A DNA stretch of 64,000 nucleotides. Source: Viscum album. Lineage: Eukaryota; Streptophyta; Magnoliopsida; Santalales; Viscaceae. The position numbers and the translations under genes were made by a program. The notes below the pieces were generated by a model. That model searched no databases and had not been told where the DNA came from. It saw nothing but the letters and a program-made list of their open reading frames with translations. Each line of letters opens with the position of its first letter. Position 1 is the first letter of the stretch. The DNA lies in NCBI GenBank assembly GCA_963277665.1, contig OY728153.1, positions 268,744,250-268,808,249 of the forward strand, in the 5' to 3' direction. This document shows, one piece after another, positions 37,200 through 48,640 of this stretch.

Positions 37200-37990
37200 T
37201 GGAGCACCTTTCATGCTTCCACATTTAATATGATCACGCAAGAGGCTCCGCACAGTCAAACAGATCGCACCGTTATAATACTCTCGGAAAAACATGTGAG
37301 ATAGACTACTTACTCGCCTCCATTGGATATCCGACGGAAAGTCACCAACACCGCCTCATGCCCGAACGATGTCCCGTGATCCCGAGCCTCGGCCCCGAAA
37401 ACAGTCGGTCGCATCGCACCATTGCGAACCCCTCGGGAAAAAATGTCAAAAAGACTGCTCACTTGAGCGCAACGGATATCTGGAGAAAAAGATAAATTCC
37501 GGCGCACCGTACACGAGCGGTGCTTCGTGGGACCTGCATCCTGGTCCCGAAACTAAATGAACGGATCTCACCATTGCGATACTCTCGAAAAAGTATGCTA
37601 AATGGACACATAACTTGTCCAAAACGGGCACCCGGTGATAAGGATGGAAAATCACTGTCAACACTCAAACGGACCTCACGGGGCCCGCACCATCATGCAG
37701 AATTATAGCGGGCAGACTGTGTCAACACGATGCCCTCAGAAAAACACCCAACATTGACTGCTTGCACACCCCGAACAGACGTCCGATGAAAAAGTTACAA
37801 AAAGCTGCACGCAGCTCAAAAGAGGAGTCGTGGGGCCCGCGCCTCAACTTCGGCTTCAACACCAGAAACTATATTGGAAAACTATGCCCCAACGCGTGGG
37901 TCCCAACACAACTAACGGCACTCAAAGCGGACATCGGATGCATCTGCACCGCTCAAAACAAGATTCCCGGAAAACGCCAATATGCTTAAC
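37200..37990. repeat. Degenerate tandem repeat of about 150 bp in the left LTR
   Basis: The landmark CTCTCGGAAAAAC or CCCTCAGAAAAAC recurs near 37280, 37432, 37580 and 37733, with a weaker fifth near 37875. Each is followed by a CTGCTCAC-type word and a GGATATCCGAC-type word. Spacing is about 145-152 bp. The right LTR repeats the pattern from about 44895 to 45600. Confidence 0.7.
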
Positions 37991-38143
37991 ACACATGACG
38001 CGCCTCCGAGTCCCCCATTTTGGGAGTTAAAAAACCCCCTGAAACCATTTCAAAATATTCCTCCCAAATTAAGGGATGTGTCGCAGCTGATGGAATGCAA
38101 AACCGACCCCCGGTTTATTTTTTATTAAACATAAATCATTTCC

Positions 38144-38183
<40 letters not shown>

Positions 38184-38184
38184 A
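38144..38184. repeat. Perfect (ATA)n/(TAT)n palindrome in the left LTR
   Basis: A run of AAT triplets switches to ATT triplets, making a self-complementary stretch of about 40 bp that could form a cruciform or hairpin. The same palindrome, about 37 bp, occurs in the right LTR at 45761-45797, so it was part of the element at insertion. It stands out as an AT island in GC-rich sequence. Confidence 0.85.
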
Positions 38185-39557
38185 AACATATTTATATATT
38201 TTTTTCCTTTTTTTATACCACCGACCGGCCAGCGTCGGTCGGCTCCTTTCCACGCAGAGACCCGCCGATTGTGGGTCCGCTTTCTCCCACGGGGTCGCAC
38301 CGTGCGACCCCTGCCTCGCACGACTGCCGGCCGTTTTCCGGCCGGCCCTCCCCATTTGCGGTCGACCCCGTCTCAGCCTGGAGCTCACCACGCCACGCGG
38401 AACAGCCGCGGCTGGGGAGCCCGCCGCCACGCCGAGGACCGCCGGAGCCCTCTACCGATGTTGCCACATGGAGCTCTGTTGTGCCACCGAAAAGGCCACT
38501 CGCGCCCCCTGCTTCCTGGAAGACCCCCAAAACCAACCGGAAACTACAAAAAAACACCAGAAAATAGGCTTAAACCCGCAATGCTCGACAGATGTTTGCG
38601 GGGTCCCCGGAACTCGGATTTAAAAACCAAAATATGCGACGGAAAGATCATAAAATCTACTACACGATCATTGGCTTCATTTGAAGATTCGCTGGCAAAT
38701 CGATGATAGAAAACGAGTTCAAAGGTAGATGCAGAATTAAAAACGCAACGTAACCTCCTACCTCTAGAGCATTGCCCGAAGCTTCACGGAGGATCTGCAG
38801 GCCGCACCGCTGCCTTACCGGAGTTTCCTCGCCGGAGCTAGAGGGGGAGAGGGAGGATTTCCTCTTTCCGGCTATCCAGGTGAGGAAGAGGAAGAGGGAG
38901 GGGTGAGGTAAGCATTTAAATAGAAAACGCTTAACCACCCGCCCATCGGTCCGAACCCGAACACTCAGCAGGGTCGAGGTTAAGCATCCCCTAGGGTAAA
39001 CACCACCTCCCGAGCACAACGGAGGTCTTGGAATTTTAATCTGAGACCCCGTTCAGATGTTATAAAATTTAACGTCTGAAGCCGCTAAATTACAAAAACG
39101 CCCCTGGGGCCATTTTTCACAAACGCCCCGTGCCCGCGAAACTTACTCCTCTCCTAGGGTAAACGGCACGCTCCGAACCCAACGGTGCCCTCAGTTTTCC
39201 AATCCAAGCCACCATTTAAGAGATACTAGCATTTCTAAATTAAATGAATAAATAAATAAATAAATTAATCTATTTAAACTTCCAAAAGCGAGCAAGGGTT
39301 CGAAACATCCCGTGCCGACATGTTTTATGTCGTTATAGGGTAAACACCCCATTCTGGACCCATCCGTAAACTCGGATCTCTGATCTGGGTCACCGTTTAG
39401 GAGTTATATCATTTATTTGGCATTTCCAGTGTGAACGCACTGAAGATTTAATTTCGGCCACTCAGGGGCTCGGAATCGCACGCCGTCTGAATGTGCTGCT
39501 CTGGAATATCATCAAAAATATTCCAAAGTCTTTCAAAGCAAAAACCGGGTTCTTACA

Positions 39558-39572
39558 TCATTCCCTCCTTCA
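39558..39572 (-). promoter_or_regulatory. Polypurine tract of the GC-rich element
   Basis: The minus strand reads TGAAGGAGGGAATGA directly before the 3' LTR, the expected place for the plus-strand primer. Confidence 0.8.
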
Positions 39573-40294
39573 AGTTTTTCGTCCCTGAAAAGAAAATCTA
39601 CGGAGCAACACAGGGTAATAAGCCCACACTTGGCTTTCCCATACCCAAAAGAACCCACACATAGCTCTGCGTCATCGCACACAGACCAAAGGATTGATCC
39701 GTTCACGCGAGGTCGGCCCTTGCCGATGTCGTGCACCCACTCCAGTCTTTTGGGTTAGGCAGAGGTGGTAGAGTACCTTGACATCCCTTTGCACGGTCTC
39801 AAATGGCCCGAAGGCTCTTGGGGGTAGCTCACCCCCCCCCCCCGACCGAACCCTTACGTCGCATGCCGCGATTGGAATCAACGCCCGCACCTAGAACAAG
39901 GCCCGGTGATTCCGTCCTTCAGAATATCCATATGGTGTAACAGCCAAGGATATCTGGTTACGCGAGATTTCACAGTTGATGTCCCTCAACCAAGACTCTC
40001 TTACACGCTCGAAAGCGAAAGAGTCAACACCATCGACTAGAGAAAAAGGTCCCACGCCTTTTACCTTACCAACACAGGGTTACACCCGACGCCCTGCGTC
40101 ACCCTGGTGACACATCAAACAAGGAGCCGAGAGAAAATCATTTCACATGCAAAGTCTAAAAATTCTATTGCAAAAAGTAGAAGAGCTGTAGAGTGTACCT
40201 CTTATCACCTCATGCTCTGCATGATCGTAGACATCCAAAGCTCGCGGCTATCCGCGGTCCTAACTGTCATCTCCCGGAGCCTAACGTGGACCAC
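39573..40294. other. Non-coding 3' interior of the GC-rich element
   Basis: Between the gag relic and the polypurine tract there are only short open pieces, a run of 12 C residues at 39832-39843 and no pol motif on either strand. In an autonomous Ty3/gypsy element several kilobases of pol would sit here. Confidence 0.65.
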
Positions 40295-41340
40295 CTAGTG
40301 GTGATGGGAAGACCTCGTAACATCGTCCCCTACCTCCAGCTCATCCTGCTCCTCTGCTAGCACCACCTCTCTGGGTGCTACTCCGATCACGGCGCTGCCT
40401 CCGCCATGGTGGTGCACCTGCTGCCTGCCTAAAGCTCTCTGCAACTCGGGTCGGGCAGTCTCGGGCCAAGTGACCTCGCCCGTCACAAGCATAATAGCGG
40501 TGCTCTCTGGGCTGCACTGGTGCCCTCCGGCGCCACTATGGTGTACGACCATGCCCCTGAGTCCAGTTCTCAGAAAGCCACCTACGTCGAGGTCCTGCTT
40601 GCCGACCCCCACTATCTGTGGAAGACGTCTCAGCTCCAATGTGCCTGCTGCCACTACCAACTCCAGAAAGTGATAGGAAGCCCTCTGTCACCAGCGCCTT
40701 CTCTAGAACCCCAGCATATGTGGAAATTCCCAAGGGTACTATGACAGCACGAATCTCTCGGTGGATACCCTGCTCAAACTTCTGTGCTCGGATGTTGTCA
40801 ATATGGACCAATTCCATGTAAAAGCGTGCAAGGTCGGTGAAACTAGCCGCGTACTCGGCCACCGTCATCCCTCCCTGCTGAAACTGTAGGAGCTCCTGAA
40901 TCCGAACGGAGCACAAGCAGGAGGGGCAAAACTCCTCACAGAACAACAACTGAAATTCGCCCCACTAAAGCGACGACTCGTCAAGAAACTGAGTCACCAG
41001 ACTCCACCAACACCAAGCTGATCCACAAAAAAGGCTGGCTGCCAAAGCCACTCTCTAATCTGTCGGTGTCTGCACAAGCCTGAAAAGGCAAACCACTGCC
41101 TCGAGCCAAACCTCTGCTGCCTGAGGGTCTGGCTCACCACTTAACCTCAGCGGTCTCTGCCGCTGGAACTCACGGAGCGCGCTCCACCTTTGTTCAAGCC
41201 TAGCCTGCTCTGCTGAAACTTTCTGTTGCTCAAAATGTGGGGGTGCTGCTACCGGCCCACCCGGAGAAAGGGGCTCGCATGATGGGTCCTGGACTATGGC
41301 CTCGTATCTCACAGGGTCTTCATCACGAACCAAAGCTGGT
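40295..41340 (-). pseudogene. gag: Ty3/gypsy gag of the GC-rich element
   Basis: On the minus strand 41333-41055 and 40949-40536 are in the same frame, separated by at least one stop. The first has SGEPDPQAAEVWLEAVVCLF (family GxxDPxxAExWLxxxExxF). The second has ELLQFQQGGMTVAEYAASF and QKFEQGIHREIRAVI, the core retrotransposon gag pattern. After a frame change the zinc knuckle appears near 40455-40505 as YYACDGRGHLARDC. The second Cys, His and last Cys are in the right spacing, but the first Cys is Tyr. Gag here would build particles. No protease or RT follows. Confidence 0.85.
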
Positions 41341-41691
41341 ATCCTGTCTTGCTGTCCTCACGGAGACATCCTGAATATTATCGAGGAGTGTCGTGGTTAG
41401 ATGAGCATAATGTATATACCAATAGCAACGATGGGGATCTGACTCAAGAAGGACAGTCAAAGACTCAATCCTATGTGATGCACAAACAAATTTTTCTTGT
41501 AACAAGTGTCTCAGCATGCCGAGTCGACAAGCGAGTTACCAAGGTCCTGGTGAATGGATACGTCGGTCGCCGTACCATCACTAGACTCCCTGGCCTGAGA
41601 GCCGCTCTCGAGACACGTTAACACTGTTGCCCTAAATCCCAACCAATTCCTCTTTTAGGGACGTCCGAACAGTGTCCCAAGGAACGAACCA
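41341..41691 (-). other. Leader between primer-binding site and gag
   Basis: In element orientation this is the untranslated leader of about 350 bases, where a packaging signal would be expected. One 64-codon minus-strand open piece (41517-41323) has no recognised motif. Confidence 0.5.
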
Positions 41692-41703
41692 CCTTTGATA
41701 CCA
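41692..41703 (-). promoter_or_regulatory. Primer-binding site of the GC-rich element
   Basis: The minus strand reads TGGTATCAAAGG, matching TGGTATCAGAGC at 10 of 12 positions. It lies 3 bases from the LTR fragment at 41707, which shows that this fragment, not the full LTR at 42350, is the LTR originally joined to this interior. Confidence 0.85.
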
Positions 41704-41706
41704 CTT

Positions 41707-42349
41707 TTTCACGACCCGACCCTACCTGGGCTCGAGCTGCAACTACCCAAAGCCCGCCTCTATAGGCCCGGGGCTGGCGACTAGTGCCGAAGTCCCAACA
41801 ACTCGGGGAGTCCTTTGCCTAAGTACCTATACACACACACGCAACACACTCAATGCAATAGTGTAGAGTAAAAGAAAAGACAAGTAAAGAAAAGGGAAAC
41901 TGCTATATATAAACCACAAAGTGCATCGACATCTAAACAATACAAGTAAAGTGCTGAAAAGGAAAAAGGGGAAAAACACGCACCCAACCAGAAAAGGTGC
42001 CACAACCCGGAAACAGGTAAACAAAAAGAAGCAACTGACAGGTCTCCCACCTGAAACCCAGCCACGACCACTGCACTCAATCCAAGCTCTCGAACTCCTG
42101 TGCTCCACCAAAGTCACAACCAACCTGTTCATCGTCTGCAAGGGCACACGAAGTGTGGGCAAAGCCCAAACAGGGGTGAGTATAAAAATACTCAGTAGGA
42201 TACCCCGAAGGCTCGAGGGAGCAACAAAGGAGGTACTGAAGGGTGAGCAGTAGAGCAAAAGGGGAAAAGTAAAGGAGTACAACTGAAAGGCAGTAAGGAG
42301 TACAGAAAAGAGTCTAGCTCAACCCAACAAAAGGAAAGAAGGTACACTT
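41707..42349 (-). repeat. Truncated third LTR copy (643 bp)
   Basis: It matches the first 640 or so bases, in plus orientation, of both full LTRs: CACGACCCGACCCTACC, the CGACTAGTGCCGAAG block and ACCCAACAAAAGGAAAGAAGG. Its first dinucleotide is TT instead of TG. It stops after GGTA, where the full LTRs continue with GACTCGTCC or GACTCATCC, and is followed by CACTT and the start of the next full LTR. Confidence 0.9.
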
Positions 42350-45300
42350 TGTCACAACCCAACCCTACCCGGGCTCGAGCCACAACTACCCTAAGCCCGC
42401 CTCCATAGGCCAAGGGCTGACGACTAGCGCCGAAGGCACAAAAACTCGGGGAGGACTTTGCCTAAGTTCTTGTACACACACACGCACAGCACACTCAATG
42501 CAACAGTGCAGAGTAAAAGAAAAGACAAGTAAATAAATAGTCAATTTCTATATATAAACTACAAAGTGCATCGACCTCTAAATAGTACAAGTAAAGTGCT
42601 GAAAAGGAAAAAGGGTAAAAACACACACCCAACTAGAAAAGGTGCCACAACCCAGCAATAGGTAAACAAAAAGAAGCAGCTGACGGGTCTCCCACCTGAA
42701 ACCCGGCCACGACCACTGCATGAGGTCTAAGCTCCCGAACTCCTGTGCTCCACCGAAGTCATGACCAACATGTCCGTCGTCTACAAGGGCACACCAAGTG
42801 CGGGCAAAGCCCAAGCATGGGTGAGTATAAAATTACTCAGTAGGATACCTCGAAGTCTTGAGGGAGCAACAAAGGAGGTACCGAAGGGTGAGTAGTAGAG
42901 CGAATAGGGAAATGTTAAGGAGTACAACCGAAAGGAAGTAAGGACTATAGGAAAGAGTCCATCTAAACCCAACAAGAGGAAAGAAGGTAGACTCATCCAA
43001 ACGCAAGGAGCTGGAAACGGTGAGAAAATGAACTTCCCATAGAGTCTTCGCTACCTATTGTAGGAGAGTAGACTCGTCCAACCATGAGAAGCTAGACACG
43101 GAAAGCACGTGGCATACCCCGTGCGTCTTCACCTCCCCTAGAAGGAGAGTAACCAAACCCAAGAAGTGGATACTAGAACAGGGTATATACAAGTACATAT
43201 GCTCAACAAGAAGCCCGAACAAGGTCGTAAGGGGATCTCCATCCTGTAGCTCAGCCCAAGAAAAAGTACCCAACAGTCCCAGAATAAAACTCCATCGATG
43301 CCCAGTATCCCGCACGTCTGCCCCGAACCGCAAGCCAAGGGGCTCAATCACCACACCTCGACACTATCCGCTTTGGGCGTCACTGACTCGCCCGCACGAT
43401 TTTAGGTCACGTCACAAGGACGCGTCTCGGTGGGGGAAAAGCTCCTCGTACTTGAGAGTTCTGCGGGAATGTCAAACCACAACTCGTCACTGCCCCACAG
43501 TCGAGAGGTCTCGAAGTCGACAGGTGACCCCCTGCCCAGCCCCACTGGAGGGTCCCTGGAAGTCAACAGGTTCCCACTATAGGGAGACCCCGAAAGTCGA
43601 CGGGTGCCACACTACCCAGTCCCGTAACAGGGTAATCCACTGGAGGGTGACACAGCTAAAGTCGGTGACAAAACCACTGCCCAACCCAGCTGGAGGTAAG
43701 CCCGGCATCGGGGACCACTGCCCAGCCCCACTGGTGGTAAGCCCGACATCGGGGACCACTGCTCAGCCCCGCTGGATGTAAGCCCGGCATCGGGGACCAC
43801 TGCCCAGCCTAGTTGGAGGTAAAATCAGAATTTCTCTGGCCATCTCGACTAGATGGTACTGCTCGGTGAACACCGATATACTATCCATCCAACCTGGATG
43901 GTAACCCACTGGCGAACCCTGCTCGAAACAACCTCAGCCCTGCTGGAAACAACCTTAGCCCTGCTGGAAACAACCTCAGCCCTATTGGAACAACCTCAGC
44001 CCTACTGGAAACAACCTCAGCCCTGCTGGAACAACCTCAGCCCTGCTGGAACAACCTCCTGGGTAGAGGATCGGTGGCCGCGTAAAGTGTTGGTCACACC
44101 GAATCCACAAGAACTCTACCAGGGAACACATGGTGATGGGAGAAACTCCCCAGGCCTCACAAGGAAATCCTGCTCCAATCTGCTGAGTCACTGTCGAAGC
44201 AAACCGTTACATCACATCCCAGAGAGTGGGGGAAACACCCACGCTGCACGAACACCCGTAATCGCAGACGGTGCCGTAGACCGGTGAAAGGGAATAGTAC
44301 TGAAACCCCGCACAGCTGAAGAAATAGATGAAACAAACCATCTCTGTCGGCCAGACCAGCTAGAACAAGACCAGGGGGAGACCACTCAACCCTGCTGGTC
44401 AGAAAAAAGAGCACCAGGCCAGGGGAAAATCCACCCTGCTGGTCAAAAAAATGAGCACAAAGGGACCCTCTACATTGCAAGAGGTCAAAAGTACGAAAAG
44501 CAAATCACGGAACGCACGTGGGGCCCACACGACGTGTGGCCCTAAGTCAACCCCAACTGAGCGCACAAACATTCTCAGGTACAAGAAACCACACGTACCT
44601 CCAAGCGCTCCCGTATACTCCCAGAGTATACCTCGTTCTAGCCCAAAGGCTATCGTGCACACGGCACCCAGCGTCAACGCGAAGGGGTGACATAACAACT
44701 CCACCTCAATAGCTCAGGCACGTCCAACCACAACATGTGAACCATTTACATCACTCTCCCAAGAGTGCACGATCACACGCCAAGGGTCCGCTACAAACAA
44801 GGTAGGACGAACCACCACTAGAGCACCTTTCATGCTTCCACATTTAATAAGATCGCGCAAGAGGCTCCGCACAGTCAAACGGATCGCACTATTATAATCC
44901 TCTCAGAAAAACACGTGATATAGACTACATAATCGCCTCCAACGGATATCCGACGGAAAAGTCACCAACACCACCTCATGCCCGAATGGCGTCCTGTGAT
45001 CCCGAGCCTCGGCCCCAAAAACAGTCGGGCGCATCGCACCATTGCGAACCCCTTAGGAAAACACGTCAAAAAGACTGCTCACTTAAGCGCAACAGATATA
45101 TGGAGAAAAAGATGCATTCCGACGCACCGCACATCAGTGGTGCTTCATGGGACCTGCATCCCGGTCCCGAAACTCAATGAACGGATCGCACTGTTGCGAT
45201 CCTCTCAAACAAGTACGTGAAATGGACTAATCACTTGTCCAAATCGGACACCCGGTGATAAGGATGGAAAATCACCGTCAACACCCAAACGGACCTCGCG

Positions 45301-45760
45301 GGGCCCGCACCATCATGTGGAATTACAGCGGGCAGACTGCTCCAACACGATGCCCTCAGAAAAACACCCAACATCGACTGCTCGCACGCCCCGAACAGAC
45401 GTCTGATGAAAAATTTACAAAACATTGCACGCAGCTCAAAAGACGGGTCGTGGGGCTCGCACCTCAACATCGGTTTCAACACCCGAAACTGTACTGGAAA
45501 ACTCTGCCCCGATGCCAGGGTCCCAACGCAACTGACGACACTCAAAGCAGATGTCAGATGCATCCGCGCCGCTCAAAACAAGATTCCCAAAAAACGCCAA
45601 TCTACTTAACGCACGTGATGTGCCTCTGAGTCCCCCGTTTCAGGAGTAAAAAACCCCGAAACGATCTCAAAATATACCTCCCGAATTAATGGATGTGTCG
45701 CCGCTGACGGCACGAGGAACCGACCCCTGGTTTATGTTTTATTAAACATAAATCATTTCT

Positions 45761-45797
<37 letters not shown>

Positions 45798-47167
45798 AAA
45801 CTTTTTTATATATTTATTTCTTTCCTTTTTTTATACCACCGACCAGCCAGCGCTGGTCGGCTCGTTTCCACACAGAGACCCCCCGATGGCGGGTCCGCTG
45901 TCTCCCACGGGGTCGCGCCACGTGACCCCTGCCTCGCACGACCGCCGGCCGGCCCTCCCTGTTCGCGGTCGACCCCACCTCAGCCTGGAGCTCACCGCAT
46001 CGCGTGGAACAGTCGTAGCTGGGGAGCCCACCGCCACACCAAGAACCACCGGAGCTTGCTACCGAAGCCGCCACTTGGAGCTCCGTAGTGCCGCCGCCAA
46101 GGCCACCTGCACCGCCTGCTGCCCGGAAGACCCCCAAAACCAACCGGAAACCTCAAAAAAACACCGGAAAACAGCCTTAAACTCGCAATCTTCGGCGGAT
46201 GTTTGCGGGGTCCCCGGGACTCGGATTTACAAAAAAAAAATATGCAACAGAAAGATCAAAAAATGTAATACACGATCATTGGATTCATGTGAAGATTCGA
46301 TGGCAAATCAATGATAGAAAACGAGTTCAAAGGTAGATGCAGAATTAAAAACGCAACGTAACCTCATACCTCTTGGGCGTTGCCCGGAGCTTCACAGAGG
46401 ATCCACAGGCCGTGCCGCTGCCTTTCTGGAGTTGCCTCACCGGATCTGGAGGAGGAGAGGGAGGAGTTCCTCTTTGCTGTAGTCCATGTGAGGAAGAGGA
46501 AGAGTGAGGGGGTGAGTTAAGCGTTTAAATAGAAAACGCTTAACCACCCGCCCATCGGTCGGAACCCGAACCCTCAGCAGGGTCGAGGTTAAGCCTCCCC
46601 TAGGGTAAACACCACCTCCCGAGCACAACGGCGGTCTCGTAATTTTAATCCGAGACCCCGTTCAAAAGTTATAAAATTTAACGTCTGAAGCCGCTAAATT
46701 ACGAAAATGCCCCTGGGGCCATTTTTCACAAACGGCCCGCTCCCTCGAACCTTATACACCTCCTAGGGTAAACGGCACGCTCCAAACTCAACGGTGCCCT
46801 CGTATTTCCAATCCGAGCCACCGTTTAAGAGATACTAGCATTTCTCCATTAAACGATTAAATTAATTAATTAATTTATCTATTTAACCTTACGAAAGCGA
46901 GTGAGGGGTCCAAACATCCCGCGCCGACATGTTTTATGTCGTTCCTAGAGTAAACACCACATTCCGGACCCATATGTAAACTCGGATCTCTGGTCTGGGT
47001 CACCGTTTAGGAGTTATCGCATTTATTTGGCGTTTCCAGTGTGAACGCACTGAAAATTTAATTTCGGCCACTCCGGGGCTCGGAATCGCACGCCGTCTGA
47101 AGGCGCTGCTCTGGAATATCATCAAGAATATTCCAAAGTCTTTCACAGCAAAAATCGGGTTCTTACA
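42350..47167 (-). repeat. Right (5') LTR of the GC-rich element, 4818 bp
   Basis: It starts TGTCACAACCCAACCC, ends GGGTTCTTACA and is followed by the target duplicate TTATA at 47168-47172. It carries the same internal arrays as the left LTR: 41-bp repeat at 43672-43830, 21-bp repeat at 43926-44056, degenerate repeat of about 150 bp at 44895-45600 and palindrome at 45761-45797. Open frames across it are spurious for the same reasons as in the left LTR. Confidence 0.92.
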
Positions 47168-47172
47168 TTATA

Positions 47173-48640
47173 TTCCACCTTTCATGGTTCGTATCTCGTA
47201 TATATGAGATGGAATCAGTGGAGGGATTTTTTCATCATTATATTTTCATGATCCTATCAAGGGTTATCAAAGGTGTTCCATGATAATCGGTGACCATGAG
47301 AACATTCTTTCAATACCATATTCATTGAACCCTATGCTATCATTGGTATTTCTAATAATCATTTTGAAATGTTAAAAAGTCTTTGAACCCTTAGGTTGAA
47401 ATGTCTAACAGCCTTCACGGGATCAAAATACAAGAAGAAAGGATCTCACATGATCAAAGAATAATTTTTTAGGGTCCTTAAAAAGATTAAGACTGATTTT
47501 TAGGGGCCTTTTGTGAGATCAAGTAACCTTGTCCAGGGCCTTTTCCTGATATCAAGACAGCTTGTCAGGAGGGCCTCCGTAGGATCAGGGTAACATGTGA
47601 AAGGGCCATCATGTGATCAATGGTGATCATATGAGGCACACAACCCATTTTCTATTAATTTTAGTGTATCCTCCCTCCATGATAGGCTTCCACCATTTCC
47701 TATTATATTTTATCCAATATATTACAAGGACCTTAGCCTTTTCCCATTGGTAGTCTATCCGGGAATCACATGATCATTAAAGGATCTTATGACGATGTGA
47801 GAGAACAGTTATAGATAGTCACCCTTCTGGTAAGTGTTGCATCATGTGATCCATTTTAGATCTCATAATATTGTCCAATAACTATCAATGACAACCCTTC
47901 TACATTTTTCTATAGATGAAGTTATATCACATGATTGAATATACATGTTTGAGGTCTTTCACATTATGAAGTTGACAAGAAAACATGTTTTCACGTGACA
48001 AGGTCAACATTTCATCAGTGGGATCCATAGTGTCCTACATATCAGATACACACATCGTATAAATATTAATGTAACTATCCATTACATGAAGCTTAATCTA
48101 TATATCAAATTTTTCTATAAATGGTTTTGAGTGGATTTCTGGATTCTATTAACTGAAAAACCACATGTTTATATAAATTCATCTAGCATCCATTACATGA
48201 TCATCAACAATTTTCTAGACACCTTTGCAAGAATATGATAACTTGTCAGAGGGGGTGTACACGATCATAATCATATTATTCATAGTACATGATTTATTTA
48301 CATGACCTTCCTATTGTTATGACACCACACGTCCTTCTAATTTGTATGTGATACACATGACTCGATCGCCCACATTTTATGTTACTATTTCCTTTTTCCA
48401 CATAGAAATTTTTACCAATGAATTATGTGTTTCTTCCATTCAAGAATTTCCCATGCTCATCTGGCTGGCGTCAACCATGTTTCAATACTTTAACATATAA
48501 AACATTAGAAATAATCATATAATTTTAAATTACATCTACATAAAAACTATTTACGTTTCCATTATAATTTTCACTAAAACTGATATTTCATCAAGACATT
48601 TATATAATGATTTAAAGATTGATATATCTCCATTCATATG
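47173..48640. other. Unclassified eroded repeat DNA right of the GC-rich element
   Basis: No open frame above 60 codons and no motif was found. At 47430-47640 a degenerate repeat of about 30-40 bp recurs around the words GGGCCTTTT and TGTGATCAA. The texture matches 33850-34750, consistent with one repeat split by the GC-rich element. Confidence 0.5.

Larger units (their letters stand above)
34757..39557 (-). repeat. Left (3') LTR of the GC-rich element, 4801 bp
   Basis: It starts TGTCATGACCTGACCC and ends GGGTTCTTACA in plus orientation. It contains a 41-bp tandem repeat (36015-36210), a 21-bp repeat (36307-36435), a degenerate repeat of about 150 bp (37200-37990) and an AAT/ATT palindrome (38144-38184). 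A TATA-like CTATTTAAATGC occurs on the minus strand at about 38912-38923. Many open frames up to 228 codons cross this LTR on both strands. They overlap, have no family resemblance and reflect GC-rich repeat sequence with few stops, so I do not call them genes. Confidence 0.92.
34757..47167 (-). mobile_element. GC-rich gag-only LTR retrotransposon (TR-GAG-like) with an extra LTR fragment
   Basis: The element is bounded by TTATA at 34752-34756 and 47168-47172 and by LTRs at 34757-39557 and 42350-47167. Inside are a polypurine tract, a Ty3/gypsy-like gag and a primer-binding site, all in minus orientation. A 643-bp fragment of a third LTR (41707-42349) lies between the primer-binding site and the right LTR. 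There is no pol. Gag-only elements with large LTRs are known in plants as TR-GAG and depend on autonomous relatives. The two full LTRs differ at about 12 of the first 100 bases, mostly transitions, so insertion is older than the copia element. GC content is far above the flanks. Confidence 0.88.

Noticed and set aside
36795..37295. 166-codon minus-strand open frame
   Set aside because: It lies inside the LTR, partly across the 150-bp degenerate repeat, and its counterpart at 44399-44704 is much shorter. There is no protein family resemblance.
38020..38706. 228-codon plus-strand open frame with Asn and Ile runs
   Set aside because: The runs come from the AAT/ATT palindrome. The frame is antisense within the LTR and is not conserved in the partner LTR, where only a 142-codon piece remains.
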